Of a DNA stretch of 64,000 bases, positions 23,582 to 33,857 are shown one piece after another. Source of the DNA: Spongospora subterranea f. sp. subterranea. Taxonomy: Eukaryota; Endomyxa: Phytomyxea; Phytomyxea; Plasmodiophorida. The number at the start of each line of letters is the position of its first letter. Positions within the stretch are counted from its first letter, which is position 1. Made by a program: the position numbers and the translations under genes. Location of the stretch: the NCBI GenBank assembly GCA_049724395.1, contig JAUGWO010000069.1, forward strand, positions 186,001 to 250,000. Reading direction: 5' to 3'. The notes under the pieces are model-generated. The model ran no database searches and had not been told where the DNA came from. It saw only the letters and a program-made list of their open reading frames with translations.

Positions 23582-23712
23582 ATAGCCACGACACGACCAG
23601 CGACAAAGGTCTGCGATTATCGTGACGGCGAAGACGCGGTTTCGTTCTCGCGATTTTCATACGAATGTTCGAGAGCATTTACCCTATGTATATCGAACGT
23701 CACCGTCAACAA
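23582..23712 (+). pseudogene. 3' fragment of a third lipase copy
   Basis: One frame reads KVCDYRDGEDAV then SFSRFSYECSRAF and VTVNNQ, aligned with KVCNMQDGEDI, SFSRISYSIREH and FNNQK at the end of the lipase gene at 21550-22936. The preceding bases (YSHDTT-like) match its YNHDMT. No catalytic region is present. It is therefore the decayed tail of a tandem duplicate, directly before the G+C-rich island. Confidence 0.6.
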
Positions 23713-23925
23713 CCAGACACGATAAGTGTTCCAGACGCAGCTCAGAGATGTTCAACTCTATCACGATTACTCGATCAGGTTCCCGTTGTTGCACTCAGTG
23801 CATGGTCTGCAGGATCCCCCCCGTGCTGCTGCAGCCCTTGTTGGACACTGTGTTGGCGCCATGGCACCTGAGACGTTCCTGGATCGTCTCATCCAGACGG
23901 AAATCGCCTTCACCGGTTATCTTGT

Positions 23926-26031
23926 ATGGACCTGTTCAACGCAGATCACGCTATTGATCGCCCCGAAACCCATCGCTATCTGGCCCAGCATCAGATCCTC
24001 CCTCGATTCGACCAAGCCATTCGTGAAATCCTATCATCGTTCCCAGCCAACCCGTACTTTGTATTGGTCGAACACTGCCGCCAACATGAATTGGAACAAT
24101 CAATGACAACAGGAACGACAGATGACCTGATTTATCAGAGGATCAGGTCCAAGGTCGATGGCGATACCGACTCAGGAATCCCCCTGCACCGCTTCTCGGA
24201 TAACTTCCTGTATTGGACCATGAACCCTGTTCAGCTCGTGTTCGTCGATCAGCGCAGCGTTCGCCGCGTCTACAGCCAATACAACGCCCTCCTGCAACCC
24301 ACCACCACCGACGACAAAGAGTACGCGCTGAGTTCGCTGTCGTCGGTGGCGCTACAGTCGGTGCTCCATCCCGATATCGTCGGCCACGTGCCGGCGCTGG
24401 AGATCAACCGCGACGTGTTCGTGTCGGGAATGAAGTTCGAATCGGCCCTGACCATGTACGCCAGATTCATTCTCCAAGAAGCCGTTGCCATTTCCAGCAA
24501 ATCGCGGCACCAACTGCTGGGGATCGACGCCGACGGTAATACCAACTGGGTCCTGAACGATATCTTGTCCAATCGGAACGCGTTTTTCCGAGCGGTGAAG
24601 CGCTCGACAATTGAGCTCTCCCAGATCATCATTCGCGTTATCTTCGTTGCCGACACCAATGAGTTGTCGACACGTCCCCAGGTCGGAGCTGGCCCGGGCC
24701 ACCTATCCGAGGGGAAAATCATCTTTCGATTCCATTATCAGGCGTCGTCGAGCAACACATCGTCGTCGTATAAAAGTTTCGACGTCGTTCCCGCGCGCTC
24801 GGGGCTCAGGAGCGTGTTCTTTTCTCGACCGGATATGGTGTCGTATGCCAGTAGAGTTGGGCGCCAGGAATCGGGCGAAGGGGCGTCGGCCCTGGACGCC
24901 AAGTATATCGCGGAGCTGAAGGCGTCGTTGGAGACGGGGAACATCTACCAGATGGCGCTAGTTCACAGCCTGATCGGCAGTGAACGGGTCCCGGCCAGCG
25001 TTGGCCCGATCGGGTTCATGGTGCGCCTGAATGGGGCGTTGCCTGGGACGCTGCAGGCGATCATCGCCCCGTTGGCCGCCGTTCTCGTGCTGTTGTCGTC
25101 GAAGGAGTTCGACAAGTTCCAGGCTGTCGACGGCAATCTCGCCATTGTCCGCTCACAGTTCACAGATATCACGACCGGTTTGCAAAGGATGACCGAAACC
25201 CATTCGAACAGCGATCTGATCGCCCTCACACCGCATCTCCAACGAGTTCTGAACAGAATCGGCGACCTGGAATATCGCCAAAATAACGAATTCGCCCTCG
25301 GTCCTCCCACGATTAGCATTTTGAAATCGCTCCTGATGGCGCTACAATCCCTGCAGAACACGGTGGCGCTGAACGCGCTGCGCAATCGCCAGGACCTGGT
25401 CGAGGAGCTGAGGGAATTGTTGGAGGGGAAGGAGCAGGCGATGGGCGCCCGACAACCAAGCAATCACGCGAGATTGTTGGCGGAGATGACGGCGATCGGC
25501 GCCGGCACGCGATCCCGGCGGCGAATGGATCGGGCGGCGTCGGAGCGGTTCGCCGCCCGGCATCAAATCTACCCGGAACACCTGATCAAGGAGGCGGTGA
25601 CGATGCAGTACATCGTCGACAGCGAGCTGGACCTGTCCATGACCAACAGTATCCTGGACCTGACCACCGCCCATCATTCGGTATATCCATTCGCTGATCT
25701 CGCCCATCTGTTCACGATCGGGGCTTTGGCGTTGGAGCCGTCCCTGCGAGGGTATCGTCCGCTGACGCGCCAGCCGGTCGTGGCGATCTCGCCCTCGCTC
25801 AGCGTGTCGACCAATATCAACGCCAACCGCTCCTGGTTCGGCAGCGGCGCCGCCTTGGCCGTCTGCGACGTGGCGCTGATGCGGTCCGTTGAGTCCGCCG
25901 CCGGCAACGGCGGGATCCTGCCGATAACGCGACCGCCGGCGATGGCGGGCAAGATGGCGATATCGTTCGGGATGAGCGGGGACATCATTCGATCTGGCGT
26001 TCTGATCGACACACCCAGAACCTATTCGTAA
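23926..26031 (+). CDS. Docking/dimerisation (RIIa/DPY-30-like) domain protein, otherwise unknown
   Basis: This 701-codon intronless frame starts at ATG 23926. Residues about 14-50 (HRYLAQHQILPRFDQAI, then P-NP-F-LVEH) match the four-helix docking/dimerisation fold of PKA regulatory subunits and many ciliary proteins (L-H-I---f---------P--P--fl---l). The remaining roughly 640 residues I do not recognise; they include Ser-rich and Gln/Leu-rich helical segments and a hydrophobic stretch LQAIIAPLAAVLVLL near residue 380. Base composition is clearly G+C-rich (39 of 60 bases at 24361-24420) against 23 of 60 at 22501-22560 upstream. Only 54 bp separate it from the next gene on the same strand. Confidence 0.7.
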   Translation: MDLFNADHAIDRPETHRYLAQHQILPRFDQAIREILSSFPANPYFVLVEHCRQHELEQSMTTGTTDDLIYQRIRSKVDGDTDSGIPLHRFSDNFLYWTMNPVQLVFVDQRSVRRVYSQYNALLQPTTTDDKEYALSSLSSVALQSVLHPDIVGHVPALEINRDVFVSGMKFESALTMYARFILQEAVAISSKSRHQLLGIDADGNTNWVLNDILSNRNAFFRAVKRSTIELSQIIIRVIFVADTNELSTRPQVGAGPGHLSEGKIIFRFHYQASSSNTSSSYKSFDVVPARSGLRSVFFSRPDMVSYASRVGRQESGEGASALDAKYIAELKASLETGNIYQMALVHSLIGSERVPASVGPIGFMVRLNGALPGTLQAIIAPLAAVLVLLSSKEFDKFQAVDGNLAIVRSQFTDITTGLQRMTETHSNSDLIALTPHLQRVLNRIGDLEYRQNNEFALGPPTISILKSLLMALQSLQNTVALNALRNRQDLVEELRELLEGKEQAMGARQPSNHARLLAEMTAIGAGTRSRRRMDRAASERFAARHQIYPEHLIKEAVTMQYIVDSELDLSMTNSILDLTTAHHSVYPFADLAHLFTIGALALEPSLRGYRPLTRQPVVAISPSLSVSTNINANRSWFGSGAALAVCDVALMRSVESAAGNGGILPITRPPAMAGKMAISFGMSGDIIRSGVLIDTPRTYS

Positions 26032-26085
26032 GGCGTTTCCCCGCCAGGAATCCGTTTTTCCGCGTTTCTAATCAATAACGCGACA

Positions 26086-27018
26086 ATGTGCAGGTTTCAG
26101 ATCGTGGTCCAGATCGAAACGCTCCGACCCGACACCGCCATCGACGAGCTCATCGGATACCTGGGCGGATATATCGCCCAAGTGCAGCGCCAGTCGTTCG
26201 TCCAGTCCATCAATGTCGGGGCGCGTTCTTGGACCTACGCCCAGTTCCAGCAATCGTCCGACGCCGTCGGGTCCGCGATCCGATCCGCTTGCGTCGCCAA
26301 GGACACGATCGCCGTCGTCGGCGTGTTCCTCAGCGACGGTTCCATGCGATCGTTCAGCGCCACGTTCGACCTGATTCACGTCAATCCGAGCTCGGGGCGA
26401 GTCGCTCTATACGGGTCGGTCAATGCCCGATTATCGTTCGAGACCGTACTCATCGCCGGCGACGCCGCCCAGAACTGGATCGAGGCGCGATCGCCCAACG
26501 CGGCTCAGGCCATGAAACTGTACGCGGCGACGATCAGGCAATATATCGACCCGGATCAGGTGATCCTGGCCACGATCGGTTGTGTGCTCGTCGACCCAGG
26601 CGGCTCCGGAGACGACCCCGACCTGTTCGACGAACTCGGGCGATATCGCGGCAGTTTACCGCAACGGCTGATGTCTTCGCTGAACGAGCTGATCACGATC
26701 AGGCAATCCAGCGAGCTCTCCAACAGCGAATCCAAACGGATCCTATCGGGCCAATACGATTCATGGCGCCAACGCCTCGACGCCATCCTGTCCGACCCCG
26801 TCGCCGACGTCCTTAGCGCCATGCGCCCGGCGATCCTGTCGAACGTCGAGCGCCTGCGGCGCCCGCTGATCGACCGCCCGGACGCCGGCGCGACCACCGA
26901 CCTGGCCGAGCGCGTTGAGCGCCTGGGCACGATCATGGCCCAGGTCGCGTTCGACCTGTTCAGATCGACCTGCCCTCGTATCGACTCGCTAATCGCCCGT
27001 TATTCGGTCGTACCCTAA
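26086..27018 (+). CDS. Unrecognised 310-residue protein of the G+C-rich island
   Basis: This is an intronless frame from ATG 26086 with strong third-position G/C preference like its two neighbours. No family is recognised. It begins with an apparently compact alpha/beta portion (residues 1-165, including IAVVGVFLSDGSMRSFSATF and VILATIGCVLVDPGG) and ends in a helical, Arg/Asp/Leu-rich portion. It has no signal peptide or convincing membrane segment. Its position between a docking-domain protein and a 7TM-RGS protein suggests, but does not prove, a role in the same signalling process. Confidence 0.7.
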   Translation: MCRFQIVVQIETLRPDTAIDELIGYLGGYIAQVQRQSFVQSINVGARSWTYAQFQQSSDAVGSAIRSACVAKDTIAVVGVFLSDGSMRSFSATFDLIHVNPSSGRVALYGSVNARLSFETVLIAGDAAQNWIEARSPNAAQAMKLYAATIRQYIDPDQVILATIGCVLVDPGGSGDDPDLFDELGRYRGSLPQRLMSSLNELITIRQSSELSNSESKRILSGQYDSWRQRLDAILSDPVADVLSAMRPAILSNVERLRRPLIDRPDAGATTDLAERVERLGTIMAQVAFDLFRSTCPRIDSLIARYSVVP

Positions 27019-27103
27019 ATCGGTCCACCAACAACACTAATAGCGCCAAGAGAAACCACCGAGCAATGTCCATCGATCCCGTCCAGCGACACGAGCCCGG
27101 TTC

Positions 27104-28525
27104 ATGGCGTTGGATCGTTTTCGTTTAAGGGCGTGCGCGTTTCCCCCCATCGTTCGACGCGTCGAAAGAATGGCCTGGAGGGAAGCGTCGTTCTGGTTCA
27201 TGATCGTGTGCACTGCCGTCTCCTCGCTCCCGCTGTGTCTGTACTATAGGCGGCGCCACATCACCATCATCCGCCTGCGAATGCCGTTGACGACGCTGCT
27301 GGTGATCTCGTGCCTGAACCTGCAAATCGTGATGCGGTTCCTGTCGCTGCTCGGCCACGCCACCTGCTTCGCCTACGATATCGTGGAGAACTACACGGGG
27401 ACGATCGCCCTGGTCGGGATGTCGTTGCGGGCCGGGTCGCACCTCTGGGCCTATCGCATCAGCAAGGCGAAGCTGGCGTTGACGGCGCGAATCCCCAAGA
27501 CCAAGGGCCGCGACGACCACCGGATCGTTCCCGACGGCGACCACCGGATCGTTCCCGACGACGACCATGTGGCGAAACAGTTCCTTGGTGAGATCTCCCC
27601 GTCGGATCGGTTCTATCTCGACAAGCACTGGCTGTTGTCGACCAAGGTCGCGGTCCTGTTCTGGGTGATCAACGGCGCCATCATAACGGTCTACACAGCC
27701 GTCGACGTCTGGCTTAACGAGTTGGATCGGTCGAGCTGCGCCCCGAACCCATCGTCGCTCGTTCGCTATCAACAGGTCTGGTACGCAATGTGGCTCGCCA
27801 TCTTCACGTTCGTGGTCGCCCGCCTACGACATTGCGTCGACAATTTCGGGGTGAAGTGGGAGCTGGTGACGGCGTTGGAAATTTCAATGGCGATCGCGAT
27901 TCTTTGGGTGATTCCGCCCGTTGTCGCGTTCCAGAACACGTATCCGGTTCTGTCGGCCGTGTTCTGGTTCCTGATCGAGCTCTGGAACGTGCTCTTCATC
28001 TTCGTCCCGCTCTGCCTCTCGTACTCCAAGCGGCCCGGCCACGACGACGGCGCGCTGCCCAGCCTGGAACAGCTGCTCGAGACGCCCGACGCGATTGCGC
28101 CATTGGCCTGCTTCTTTGAGTCGGAGTTCTGCGTCGAGAGCCTGTTCTTCCTGCTGGCCGTTCGCAAGCTAAGGGCAACGGATGCCAGGAAACCGCCGTT
28201 GGCCAGGACCAGGCAATCACTGATCCAGGTCCTGGGTGCTGGAATTAGGAATCCGCTGGGCGAGGTCGAGGTGACGATCGAGATGCGGAATCAGGCGCTG
28301 GCCGAAGCCAACGACATATTCGCGACGTATTTCCGCGAGGCGTCGCCGTTCATGGTGAACGTGTCGAGCAGCACACGCAGCCTGATCACCGAGCGATTGC
28401 AGAACGGGGATGTCGACGGCACGTGCTTCGATCCCGCCTATACCGAGGTCAAGGCCATGATAGAGCAGGACGCGTATCTGCGATTTCTGCGATCCGAATA
28501 TGGACAACAGCTGCTGAAGAGCTAA
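27104..28525 (+). CDS. Seven-transmembrane protein with C-terminal RGS domain
   Basis: This is a 473-codon intronless frame from ATG 27104. Hydrophobic segments lie at about residues 30-48, 63-84, 97-119, 172-200, 227-246, 254-278 and 281-306, giving seven helices. The C-terminal 150 residues form an RGS domain: LEQLLETPDAIAPLACFFES then EFCVESLFFLLAVRKLR match the alpha3-alpha4 core, and a later segment has YTEVKAMIEQDAYLRFLRSE. RGS domains speed GTP hydrolysis by G-alpha; the 7TM-RGS layout is known from plant AtRGS1 and from several protists and fungi. The loop between helices 3 and 4 has an 8-residue tandem repeat (DHRIVPDG, about 27519-27560). It was probably copied with, or shares codon selection with, its two upstream neighbours. 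Confidence 0.8.
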   Translation: MALDRFRLRACAFPPIVRRVERMAWREASFWFMIVCTAVSSLPLCLYYRRRHITIIRLRMPLTTLLVISCLNLQIVMRFLSLLGHATCFAYDIVENYTGTIALVGMSLRAGSHLWAYRISKAKLALTARIPKTKGRDDHRIVPDGDHRIVPDDDHVAKQFLGEISPSDRFYLDKHWLLSTKVAVLFWVINGAIITVYTAVDVWLNELDRSSCAPNPSSLVRYQQVWYAMWLAIFTFVVARLRHCVDNFGVKWELVTALEISMAIAILWVIPPVVAFQNTYPVLSAVFWFLIELWNVLFIFVPLCLSYSKRPGHDDGALPSLEQLLETPDAIAPLACFFESEFCVESLFFLLAVRKLRATDARKPPLARTRQSLIQVLGAGIRNPLGEVEVTIEMRNQALAEANDIFATYFREASPFMVNVSSSTRSLITERLQNGDVDGTCFDPAYTEVKAMIEQDAYLRFLRSEYGQQLLKS

Positions 28526-29202
28526 AGGTGTCAACGAACGTACTAAAATACCATAACAGGAATCGCCAAGAACTCACTAAAACACAGATCTAGTACAGCA
28601 TTGAATTTTCTATAGATAACCGAGTAATGACGACCACTGAAATGTTGTCGATGTCACAGGCACAAACGAGTGAGATGTGGCGCCATCGTTCAACCCACAT
28701 GACCTGAGGGAGTTATCCAGTCGTCCTTTGATCAGGAAATGGGTCGAGAAAACAGAATACAGTTGTTGTCGATTGCTGGAAAGTCGAGTGCTGCGGAAGC
28801 GATACCCAAGGGCCACCCGCCTCGAGTGCTTCGTTGGTTGTCGTTCCGCATTCCCCAGGACGTTGGGCCGGTTTCGCGTGAATGTCGTCGATGACAACCC
28901 CCGAAATCACACCAATCCGGCTCTCCTGACTGACGAAAAACAAACGTGCTGGAGTGTGTCTCTGCCATGGATGGCCATCTCACTATCATTTACATGACGA
29001 TCAAACGCAAATTAATCAACTTCCAACAAACTAAAGTATCCGCAATGACCCTTAAAATCGAAATAAACCCGAAAAACCAAAAAATCAGCATCCAACGGAA
29101 GTCTGACGAACATTCTAAAGAAATCAAAATCAATCTCGAATGTCAACGACCTTTCGAAAATGCGAATTTCGAAAAAACAAAAATAACTTTTTTAAATCGC
29201 AG
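28526..29202. other. Intergenic, end of G+C-rich island
   Basis: Composition falls from G+C-rich to A+T-rich across this stretch. Small open frames on both strands between 28610 and 29000 show no family motif. A Lys/Ile/Asn-rich frame at 28946-29206 looks compositional. Confidence 0.4.
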
Positions 29203-30412
29203 TTAAAATTCCTTAATGGCGTCAAATTTTGCATGGTTTATTTTGTTGGTGTAGTGGCCCAACAGGTAATTAAAACGGGGCGTCACCGACCGGTACGTCA
29301 TTCGGTCGACAATTGCTCGCCTCATGACCAACTTCCCCTTCGTTGCATCGTCCCGATGGAGGGGAGGAGCGTTCACCTCCCCCCTTTTTGATTGCGATCG
29401 GGAAATCAGTCGCGGTGGATCACCTGCAAAATACGTCAGCCGTTTCGATGGGGGAACACATTGGCTGTGTGGTTCATCAGGGGTCCAATACAGTTCAGTC
29501 AAAATGTCATTAGGAGTGACAGGGAGCAGTTGCTGCAATTCTAAAACAGCTTTGAAAACGGGACGGTCCATCTTGACACCGAATAGGTCATCGATATCAG
29601 CGTCTGACCCCGGGAACGCAGCGTGACAATACTGCATAAGCAATGATGGGATGACATTGCCCGATTGAACAGCGCCCGTGCAGTTCTGGATACGCATACA
29701 GAAAGTCGGGGGCACCTCCTGGAATAATACTGCTTTTTCGCATCTTATGCGCATTCCACTCCTCAAATATCTTGTCAAGGGTTTCTTCAAGAAGATCACC
29801 GAACACGAAAATGGCGCAACGATATTCGTAATCTTCGTCGACGTTGTAGTTTCCGTCGCACTCCAACCCGTTGAGTTCATCTTGTTCCACCAACATTCAG
29901 TTCTCTAACTGGCAACTGAGCGGCCGAAGATATGAACGCTCTGCCCATAAAAATGGCACAGAACGGCAGCAATGATTGTGTTCTCCGCGCCGCGATCTGT
30001 TCGCTGACGGGCTGGCATGCACCCAACACTTTCAGCCGCAGAAAGGTAGTACGCCAGGATTTGCTCTGGCAGGCGGTTAGAGGATCCCATCCTCAACCAC
30101 ATCAGTTTACGAGAATATCCATCGATTGCACCATGTATATCGAATCCGAACTGTCGCAATTTATCGTTTCTGGTCGATGTGCCACAAGGCATTAGGACCA
30201 GCGACCTCATGCTCCGGACGCGTTAAACGCCTTTTCCGACGAGATGCGGTTGCATCGGGATCGAGATCGCGTTGGGCCTCATTGACAGCGTCACGTGTCA
30301 CGTTTATATTGTACTTCTCTCGCAACCTTAACGTCGCTGTTCGGCAACCCATCGAACGACCGTCCCCGTGAGATTCCAGAGAGACCATTGATTCTACCAA
30401 CGCTTGCGGCAC
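29203..30412 (-). mobile_element. Integrase-core (rve-type) element, fossil
   Basis: Reading leftward from 30412, pieces of an integrase/transposase are visible: an N-terminal part (GRSMGCRTATLRLREKYNI, then RRKRRL), the catalytic core (FDIHGAIDGYSRKLMWLRM and CMPARQRTDRGAENT) and a C-terminal part (EEWNAHKMRKS, GGAPDFLYAYPEL). This protein type occurs in repeated elements of animals and protists. The element is broken and no terminal repeats were identified. I treat it as a fossil and give no further detail. Confidence 0.6.
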
Positions 30413-31159
30413 GTGCTTCCGGGCTCTGATTCCCTTTTCCTACAATCGAACAACGTCATCCAATATTCCCTATCGCAAACCTTCCCAATAAATCAATCAC
30501 GACTGTAAGTGGAGGGGATTGCTATGGCAAGCAAAGGCGGCGCCGAAACTATTCCGCTCGGAAAGCACGTTTCGGTCATGGAACCTTTGGGATCAAACAA
30601 GCCACGAGGTGGCTTGCTAAACACCTAAATTATGGTTTAAGCGGTGAGGGAGTGCTGGTTACTGCAAGTGTGTCATGTTGCAAAACTTCGCCGATGTTTT
30701 CGGCAAGTATGACGCCCTGCGCGATGGGGCGGTACCGGGCACAAATCTTGCGCCTCCTCGAGGCACGTACGTCCAGAACTGTTTAATACTAGTAATTTAT
30801 CAAATTCATGAATCTACAAACAGGTTGAGCCTTGCGAGCAAGGATGACCTTATTTGTTAAGATATATTGACTGTTCAACCATCTTCTGGGAGTACGTTTT
30901 TGCCCCATTACATCATAAAATGCAATTTTAATTCATTCGAGATTGAACCCCAGCGAAATTTTGCATCTCCCCCACCGCGTGAACCATAATGGGTTGGGTA
31001 GTATGTTTCGTCGTCTAATACTAGCAGAAGCGATATATCGACGTCGTTTTTTTCATTAATTTGGACATCGAGGTGATGAATTCATACGGCTCTCAGTACC
31101 AAGGTTAAAAGCAATCGACAAGCGATCTTCGTTCAAATAATTTGTGGGGAATGGTCCCG
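30413..31159. other. Gene-free spacer between transposon relics
   Basis: No family motif is seen on either strand. The stretch includes the weak open frame 30675-30860. Confidence 0.35.
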
Positions 31160-32500
31160 GACCCAGGTATTGTGTTATATTGTCAAATCTGACAGAGATT
31201 TCGTCAATTTAGCTTCGACCCTAGCTCTTTCCGACTTCAAACGCATTCTGGCGGCGATGCCGTCGATGAGTTCTTTGTTGCGATTCAGCGCGATTGACAT
31301 CAAAATGAAGTTGAACGTGACGCTGTCTACCTCGCGCTCAGCCAACTGTTCGTCGTTTCAGACATACTCGAGGCAACATTGGTTTGCCATTGTCGTTCAC
31401 CATTTTAACAGCAGCCTGCGAGTACTCAACTTGACAAGCCATGTCGGATTGTTTGTGGCAGCAGATGTGAAATCTGTCCACAACCCAGCGAACACAATTG
31501 GCACATTGGTTGTGCTCGTGTCGCCTCAAATATGGACCGAGACGACGTCATTTTCAATCGGATTGTTTGTGGCAGCAGATGTGAAATCTGTCCACAACCC
31601 AGCGAACACAATTGGCACATTGATTGTGCTCGTGTCGCCTCAAATATGGACCGAGACGAACAGGCATTGTCGAAAACATGACGTCCGGCCGGTCGGTGAC
31701 ATCAAACTCTTTCAGACTATTCTCCACAAACAGAGCAACGTCTTCGAAGGCCTCTGTTGTGAATATCGGTTGGAGAGTGATGATAACGCCGCACGGCCAA
31801 ACCAACACAAGAACGTCAGGTGTGTACGCGGGTCCAAAACGGGAATTAAGTTTGCCAGCTTTTCTTGCGGTCTGTAGTTCTGCTTCCTCTTTCCTGGCAT
31901 CATTGGCGGAAATCGATTTGCTGATGCCCCACGACTTGTCATGTTTTTTAGTTGCTGCCTTTCGCATCTTAGAAACTTCGAATTGCTGTCATAATTGTTC
32001 ATGGGTGGGATCATCGCAACATTCTACGAAAGCGTCTCTTAGCTGACAGGAACAGCCATCCACGTGGCAAATACTGGCCAAGGTTTCGTGCTCCTTGCAA
32101 AGCTAGCTGTCTGCTCACAATAGGTAGTGGACAGTGCTTTCACCAATACACCATCTGTGTGCGACACTTGATCAAACAAGAATTGCTTGACATTACAGTC
32201 CTTTGATCGCGTGATGTTATGGTATTGTCTTTCACCAACGAACGACCAACGACAACTCCGTTGGTTGTTATAATCTGACAGTTCCTTCCCTGCCGGATCG
32301 CACAACCAGTTTGATCTTGCACATTGGGCAGCTGGTAAAGCTACAGCACAGCAAAAGCCCGAAGTTGCCAAGTCGGTTCGATGAAATTCCAGCGTCATCG
32401 CGGTCCGTAACAACGCGCGTGAGCACATTGACCATATCATCATGGGCGACGACAACATCCAAACAGATCTGTGCCATCTCAACAGCGATTCAAAAGACAT
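31160..32500 (-). mobile_element. KDZ-like (CxC / Zisupton-type) transposase relic
   Basis: On the minus strand the frame 31967-31554 reads LVLVWPCGVIITLQPIF then RPDVMFSTMPVRLGPYLRRH and CVRWVVDRFHICCHK. It continues (31529-31338) with EYSQAAVKM and then, in another frame, FNFILMSIALNRNKELIDG. The order (C-G anchor, P-VM/Y---c-l--Y, VDRFH--H) follows KDZ-type transposases of fungi and protists. Upstream frames to about 32500 (with CPMCKI and cysteine-rich stretches) may be its N-terminal zinc region. Several frame changes and stops make it non-functional. A 114-bp in-frame duplication inside the VDRFH region is annotated separately. Confidence 0.5.
31444..31671. repeat. 114-bp direct duplication within the KDZ-like relic
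   Basis: Copies start at 31444 and 31558 with TCGGATTGTTTGTGGCAGCA and run through CAAATATGGACCGAGACGA, differing at about one base in the aligned part. 114 bp is 38 codons, so the frame is kept. Confidence 0.9.
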
Positions 32501-32704
32501 AATGTGTTTTCAGCACATGTTTTACTTCTGGTGTTGTACATGGAGCCACCCAGGGATATATGTTATCCCAGTTCGTCAGTAATGCTTGAACGAGGCGGGA
32601 CTGACTTACAATAGACAGAATAAATATTGTCTGAATATGACGTGATCCACACAATGAGCACTGCGAGAACAGTGTGGCGTCATATCAGGGTTGGCGACCG
32701 ATTC

Positions 32705-32930
32705 TTCTCTATCGATTGTCGGTTGTCGCCATCATCATCATCAAGTGAATCACCCTAATCTTCTCTATTGATTGTCGATTGTCGCCATTATCATCATCAA
32801 GTGAATCACCCTATTCTTCTCTATTGATTGTCGATTGTCGCCATTATCATCATCAAGTGAATCACCCGATTCTTCTCTATTGATTGTCGATTGTCGCCAT
32901 TATCATTATCAGGTGGATCAACCGATTGTT
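32705..32930. repeat. 56-bp minisatellite, four copies
   Basis: Units begin at 32705, 32761, 32817 and 32873 with TTCTCTAT(T/C)GATTGTCG and contain GTCGCCAT followed by a CATCAT run. The first and last copies have diverged most, as is normal for array edges. Confidence 0.9.
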
Positions 32931-33857
32931 CATCATTGTTTGTCGATGATGCCGAATAATCTCATCAAGGGGTTCGCTCTGCTCTTCCCGGTTTAAATTT
33001 GACAGAAGCAGGTTGGAGTCAAAACAACAATTTATTGAACTCAGATTTCCAACTAAAACCCTTTCATCTGGTCTCCATAAGTTTCATCAAGTCATCATGC
33101 GTGCTCGTCGATGAAGGGATAGAGACCGTCGAGATCATAACTGAGAACAATCCTGTCGGTTTGAGACGGCGTTTCCATAGCCGATTTAAACTGGGCGGGC
33201 TCAAGCGCAGCGATAATTGCCGACACCTCGCGAGCGCGCAATAACGGCTCCCGTTGAAACAAGTCGGTCAGTCCAGTATCTCGGATCGTCCGAACGGATT
33301 TTCTCAAATAAACTAAACACGCGAAGCTTTGGATCCTGTTGTCGGACATCGATTCGCAGGCCGTCGAAAACCGCATCAGGATCAAAGGAAAAGGCGATGA
33401 TTGTTTTACAACAATTTATGTCCAGTGTAAGTTAACCACTGGTAGATATCAGGTTGGTCGTCTTTCCAACAGCGATTTCGTTTCGTCCCGAACGCTCACG
33501 CAGAAGTCCAAAGTCTTTCGTCGGTCGCGTTGGCGACGGAGATGCCGACGACATCTCGGATTTCAAACTGAACGATGGTAGCCAATAACATTCGGTCAAT
33601 CAACTTACGAATTGGTCGGGGGGTAACTGCAGTATCACGCCCGACTCTGAAAGCGGATCCACGTACGCTTCATAATCGTTTAACAAAACGATGACGTCAG
33701 GGACGGCGTAGGAGGTAAGTTGGGCGGGCGGAAGCGGAACGACAGTTTCGGATCGATGGTCAATACGGATGGAGGATTTAGATTACACCATTGAACATAT
33801 TCCTGGCGAACTCAATGTGTGGGCTTGTCCACAATCGTGGGTGTGTTGGCGACCCGA
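32931..33857. other. Unassigned transposon-rich spacer
   Basis: A minus-strand frame of 96 codons (33385-33095, with YDLDGLYPFIDE) and a plus-strand frame at 33339-33581 look partly coding but match no family I know. It is probably debris of an element lying next to the long inverted repeat. Confidence 0.3.

Noticed and set aside
23926-26031. Docking-domain protein considered as enolase-4-like
   Set aside because: The N-terminal domain would fit, but no enolase active-site motifs occur in the remaining 640 residues.
26068-28167. Several 100-215-codon minus-strand frames under the first G+C-rich island
   Set aside because: They mirror the plus-strand genes, which have recognisable DD and RGS domains and tight spacing.
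32705-32930. Regular array considered as CRISPR-like
   Set aside because: Units are contiguous 56-bp tandem copies without unique spacers, in a eukaryotic genome. It is a minisatellite.
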